DNA from: an uncultured Prochlorococcus sp.
Lineage (GTDB): Bacteria > Cyanobacteriota > Cyanobacteriia > PCC-6307 > Cyanobiaceae
NCBI GenBank assembly: GCA_902571335.1
Contig: CACGBT010000015.1
Span: 1 to 34,979, forward strand
Direction of reading: 5' to 3'
DNA length: 34,979 nt
Under the pieces are notes generated by a model. That model saw only the letters and a list, made by a program, of their open reading frames with translations, did not search any database and was not told where the DNA came from. The translations under genes and the position numbers were made by a program. Below are positions 32,397 to 34,979 of this stretch, piece after piece (the stretch's first letter is position 1; every line of letters begins with the position of its first letter).

Positions 32397-32751
32397 TTTT
32401 TTTTATTATCCCTACTTAAGAAATAATATAATTTATTGTCAAATTACCAAACATTACTATATAAATCTCCTATCATTTTATTCCATCCTTTCTATGTTTA
32501 TCTAAAGATTTCATTCTGATAGAATTTTTTCCTCTTTATTTTTATCCCACTTACCTTTATTTAATTTCCAAGTACTTATCAAGAGGTTTTTTCTTTAAAA
32601 CAATCATTAGGACTTATAAAATCTAAAAAAAAAGAAATGATAGATACTATTTCAATTGTTTTTTTTTCATTAATTAATATTTGTTTTTTCTAATAACTTT
32701 AAATAATATTTTCATAATTGCTATTAATAAATTAAGCAATTTATATAAGTT
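32397..32751. other. Intergenic stretch, possibly a decayed minus-strand gene
   Basis: 355 nt without a credible intact gene. On the minus strand, about 32455-32615, three short pieces in different frames follow one another, joined at overlapping ATGA-type junctions (peptides ending ...KWDKNKEEKILSE, then MKSLDKHRKDGIK, then MIGDLYSNVW). They could be remnants of one Lys-rich protein, or chance. The last 100 nt should contain the uppP promoter. Confidence 0.3.
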
Positions 32752-33552
32752 TTGGAATATCTTGAGTATTTATTATATGGCGTAATTCAAGGTTTAACAG
32801 AATTTATTCCAGTAAGTAGTACTGCACATTTGAAAATCATATCTCTCTTTTTGGGAATTGATGATCCCGGCGCTTCCTTGTCTGCAATTATTCAACTTGG
32901 TAGTGTTTTGGCTTTAATTTTTTATTTTAGGAAAGATATTTTTAAATTAAGAAATCAATCTTCAGAAAAAATTATTGGTAATTTTTCTGATTTTAGCTTA
33001 TTAAAGTCAATTTTTATTAGTACTATCCCAATTATTTTGCTTGGGGGGAGCATAAAATTATTTGTTCCTTATTTCTTCGATAAAATTCTCCGTTCAAATT
33101 TATCTATAGCATTAGTTACTTTTTTAATGGCTATTTTCATGTACATAGCAGATAGTTCCAAAAAAGGTTCTATAAATCTAAAAAATCATAATTATTCAGA
33201 TAGCTTTTTAATAGGTTTATTTCAGGCCTTTGCTATTTTTCCCGGTTTCTCTAGGTCTGGTATTACTATTTCTACCGCTTTAATATTTGGATGGGAAAGA
33301 GGTGATGCTGCAAAATTCTCATTTCTTTTAGGCATTCCAGCTATTTCTCTTGCTGCGATTGTTGAATTCGTATCTTCTTTCAACGAATTTTTATCATTAA
33401 GTTTTTTACCTCTAATTGTTGGTTTTATTTCGACATTTTTATCTTCTTTATTAGCTATCAATTTCTTATATAAGTATTATTCTTCAAATGGATTGAAATT
33501 ATTTATTGTATATCGAGTTCTATTTGGCATTGTAATTCTTCTGAATTTGTAA
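32752..33552 (+). CDS. uppP: Undecaprenyl-diphosphate phosphatase
   Basis: 266 residues from a TTG at 32752, with no in-frame ATG nearby and the family N-terminus intact. Integral membrane enzyme that recycles the undecaprenyl carrier for peptidoglycan and other wall polymers. Conserved: GVIQGLTEFIPVSSTAHLKI with the catalytic Glu and the SSTAH stretch, and FPGFSRSGITISTAL with the catalytic Arg in the phosphate-binding loop. About eight hydrophobic helices follow the expected pattern. Confidence 0.94.
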   Translation: MEYLEYLLYGVIQGLTEFIPVSSTAHLKIISLFLGIDDPGASLSAIIQLGSVLALIFYFRKDIFKLRNQSSEKIIGNFSDFSLLKSIFISTIPIILLGGSIKLFVPYFFDKILRSNLSIALVTFLMAIFMYIADSSKKGSINLKNHNYSDSFLIGLFQAFAIFPGFSRSGITISTALIFGWERGDAAKFSFLLGIPAISLAAIVEFVSSFNEFLSLSFLPLIVGFISTFLSSLLAINFLYKYYSSNGLKLFIVYRVLFGIVILLNL

Positions 33553-33606
33553 GTTGATGTGATAAAAATTTTGCAACTGTGTTAAGGTTTAAGAAAATCA
33601 TCCTTA

Positions 33607-33759
33607 ATGAATCTTTTTATATCTTTCCAGTTAGGCGAAGTTGAAGTTTCAAATATTACCATAATAGTGCTAGCCTTTTTTTCGTCTTTTACTTTCATAG
33701 CAGTAGGCATAAGTTCATATAAATTATATAAATCGCTTATAAATGATGACGAGAAATAA
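33607..33759 (+). CDS. 50-residue single-helix membrane protein
   Basis: ATG at 33607. Short N-terminus MNLFISFQLGEVEVSNI, one helix (ITIIVLAFFSSFTFIAVGI), then a Tyr/Lys tail. It ends just before the convergent tRNA-Pro gene. Its family is not recognised. Confidence 0.5.
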   Translation: MNLFISFQLGEVEVSNITIIVLAFFSSFTFIAVGISSYKLYKSLINDDEK

Positions 33760-33833
33760 TCGGAACGGCGGGATTTGAACCCACGACCCCCACTACCCCA
33801 AAGTGGTGCGCTACCAAACTGCGCTACGCCCCG
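33760..33833 (-). tRNA. trnP: tRNA-Pro (anticodon GGG)
   Basis: 74 nt read on the minus strand. The acceptor stem CGGGGCG/CGTTCCG pairs with two G-U pairs, the D-arm has GCGC pairs around AGTTTGGTA, the anticodon stem CCACT/AGTGG holds the loop TTGGGGT, giving GGG, and the T-arm loop is TTCAAAT. The discriminator base is A. CCA is not encoded. Confidence 0.95.
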
Positions 33834-33860
33834 TGTCTTTACTATAAAGATTAGATTGTT

Positions 33861-34589
33861 CTAAGTGTTATTCTTTATAGGATTGTTATCAGATCTCAAT
33901 ACACACTTGTCAACGTCCCAATTAAAGTTTTCCCATATATGGTCTTCTAATTTATAGTTGCTTCCTGTAAAAACTCCTAACTTAACTTTTGTAGGTGAAG
34001 CGGAACAATACTGCCTGCTTCCAGTTGATGCAAGATATTGTTGATGGTATTGTTCAGCATAAAAATATGAATCAATCATTTTTATTTCCGTTTCAATTAA
34101 ACCAAGATTTTTTTTGCTTAGTTCTGTTTGATATTGTTCCTTACTGGCTAATATGGTTTTAATATTATTTTCATTTTTGTAATATATTGCAGATCTATAT
34201 TGTGTTCCCATATCATTGCCTTGCCTATTTTTTTGAGTAGGGTCATGACATTCCCAAAACATTTTTAATAAATCACTTACATCTATTTCCCTTTTATCCC
34301 ATATAACTCTTACAACTTCTGAATGACCTGTTAATCCGGAACATACTTCATAATAAGTTGGATTGTTTTTTTTACCTCCTGCATAACCTACAGAAGTTGT
34401 GACAACTCCAGGAAGTTTCCAAAAACATTTCTCAGCTCCCCAGAAACAACCACATCCAAAAATTATTTCATCTTCCTCTACATTAGGATCTTTTTTGATA
34501 TCTGTTTTTAATATTCTATGTGATGAATAAGCGTCATTAGTTAAATTTATCTCCTCATTATTCATAATGTTTTTTAGGAATTTAAACAT
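33861..34589 (-). CDS. msrA: Peptide methionine-S-sulfoxide reductase A
   Basis: 242 residues. Repairs oxidised methionine. FGCGCFWGAEKCFWKLPGVV carries the catalytic Cys in GCFWG. SVGYAGGKKNNPTYYEVCSG, HSEVVRVIWDKREI, FWECHDPTQKNRQGNDMGTQ and AEQYHQQYLA are all conserved. About 35 extra residues precede the core; the chosen ATG at 34589 has alternatives such as the Met nine codons in. A C-terminal extension follows YCSASPTKVKLGV, perhaps with a resolving Cys (DKCVLR). Convergent with tRNA-Pro. Confidence 0.95.
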   Translation of the reverse strand: MFKFLKNIMNNEEINLTNDAYSSHRILKTDIKKDPNVEEDEIIFGCGCFWGAEKCFWKLPGVVTTSVGYAGGKKNNPTYYEVCSGLTGHSEVVRVIWDKREIDVSDLLKMFWECHDPTQKNRQGNDMGTQYRSAIYYKNENNIKTILASKEQYQTELSKKNLGLIETEIKMIDSYFYAEQYHQQYLASTGSRQYCSASPTKVKLGVFTGSNYKLEDHIWENFNWDVDKCVLRSDNNPIKNNT

Positions 34590-34626
34590 AATTTAAATCT
34601 ATTTATTATAAGTAAAAAAATTAATT

Positions 34627-34979
34627 TTAGTTCTTAACAATTCTGGTAGCTAGCTCTCTTTCCCACAGTTGTTTATATAGCCCATTCATTTTTACTAAAT
34701 CTTTATGAGCACCTTCTTGTACTATTTCTCCTTTATCCATAACTAAAACCCTATCACAGGTAGCAGCAACAGAAAGTTGGTGACTAATCATTATTATTGT
34801 TTTATTACTTCTATCACTCATTTCATCTATTATTCTTGCGGCTGTTTTATTATCTACGCTTGCTAGAGCATCATCAAGAACAATAATAGGAGAATTGACA
34901 AGAAGTGCTCTTCCGAGTGCAGTTCTTTGCCTTTGTCCACCACTTAATGTAATACCTCTTTCGCCAACAATAGTTTTAA
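34627..34979 (-). CDS. ABC exporter ATPase domain, 3' part (cut by window edge)
   Basis: The frame is open from the window edge to the stop at 34627. Visible: the signature ITLSGGQRQRTALGRALLVN, Walker B IIVLDDALASVD, D-loop, H-loop IMISHQLSVAATCDRVLVMD and the C-terminal KGEIVQEGAHKDL. These are typical of MsbA/MdlB-like half exporters. Walker B is followed by Asp where an active site usually has Glu, a sign of a degenerate or heterodimer half. The membrane domain and Walker A lie outside the window. Confidence 0.85.
   Translation of the reverse strand, partial: KTIVGERGITLSGGQRQRTALGRALLVNSPIIVLDDALASVDNKTAARIIDEMSDRSNKTIIMISHQLSVAATCDRVLVMDKGEIVQEGAHKDLVKMNGLYKQLWERELATRIVKN

Noticed and set aside
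1..34979. CRISPR array, insertion sequence, prophage genes, rRNA, or the Yfr1 core motif
   Set aside because: Searched by eye on both strands; no spaced direct repeats, transposase, integrase or ACTCCTCACAC-type motif were seen.

Overview
The window looks like a high-light-adapted Prochlorococcus, or a very close marine picocyanobacterium. It is AT-rich throughout, genes are tightly packed with many short intergenic gaps, and GTG and TTG starts are common. The gene set fits: a urea transport and urease block, a ferritin with picocyanobacterial features, a glucosylglycerate solute locus, a pheophorbide-oxygenase-like Rieske protein, DUF3685 and DUF1830 proteins, and many single-helix proteins of 30-60 residues. 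I see no insertion sequence, integrase, prophage gene or CRISPR array. One tRNA gene (Pro, anticodon GGG) is present.

Layout. 1-7.1 kb is housekeeping: a membrane-anchored fragment, a cysteine-free thioredoxin-like protein, DUF3685, hisA, a CSP41-type epimerase homologue, a pgsA-type synthase, a PPC-glutaredoxin fusion, an atypical SDR and an nth-type endonuclease III. 7.2-12.5 kb reads as an iron or metal locus: a FutC/PotA-type ABC ATPase, a 40-residue Lys/Cys-rich peptide, ferritin, a coiled-coil protein, a cysteine-rich Crp-family regulator, a zinc-ribbon membrane protein, an orphan ABC ATPase and a Rieske oxygenase. Three Fur-box-like sites lie inside it; two of them are 29-bp near-copies. 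12.6-16.5 kb is a run of small hypothetical genes, including a ribbon-helix-helix-like protein flanked by repeated AGTGYTG motifs and an orphan terminator that may mark a small RNA.

16.6-26.9 kb is a complete urea utilisation block. urtABCDE (minus strand) has a well-formed NtcA site and -10 element, plus a strong hairpin after urtA. It is followed by ureG, ureF and ureE (minus) and, divergently, ureD, ureA, ureB and ureC (plus). 26.9-31.7 kb encodes what looks like a closed glucosylglycerate cycle: a synthase (minus), then a GH13 phosphorylase-like enzyme, a HAD phosphatase and a glycerate-kinase-like enzyme (plus). This is a nitrogen-free compatible solute pathway beside the urea genes, which suggests a shared nitrogen-economy theme (inference).

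31.7-35 kb holds a DUF1830 protein, two tiny membrane proteins, uppP, another tiny membrane protein, tRNA-Pro, msrA and the 3' end of an ABC exporter cut by the window edge.

The strongest leads are the Fur-box iron locus with its Lys/Cys peptide, the single in-frame stop that separates the Rieske oxygenase from a second membrane helix, the PPC-glutaredoxin fusion, the RHH-like gene with its repeated motifs, and the closed glucosylglycerate cycle. All function calls come from reading motifs by eye; no database search was run.
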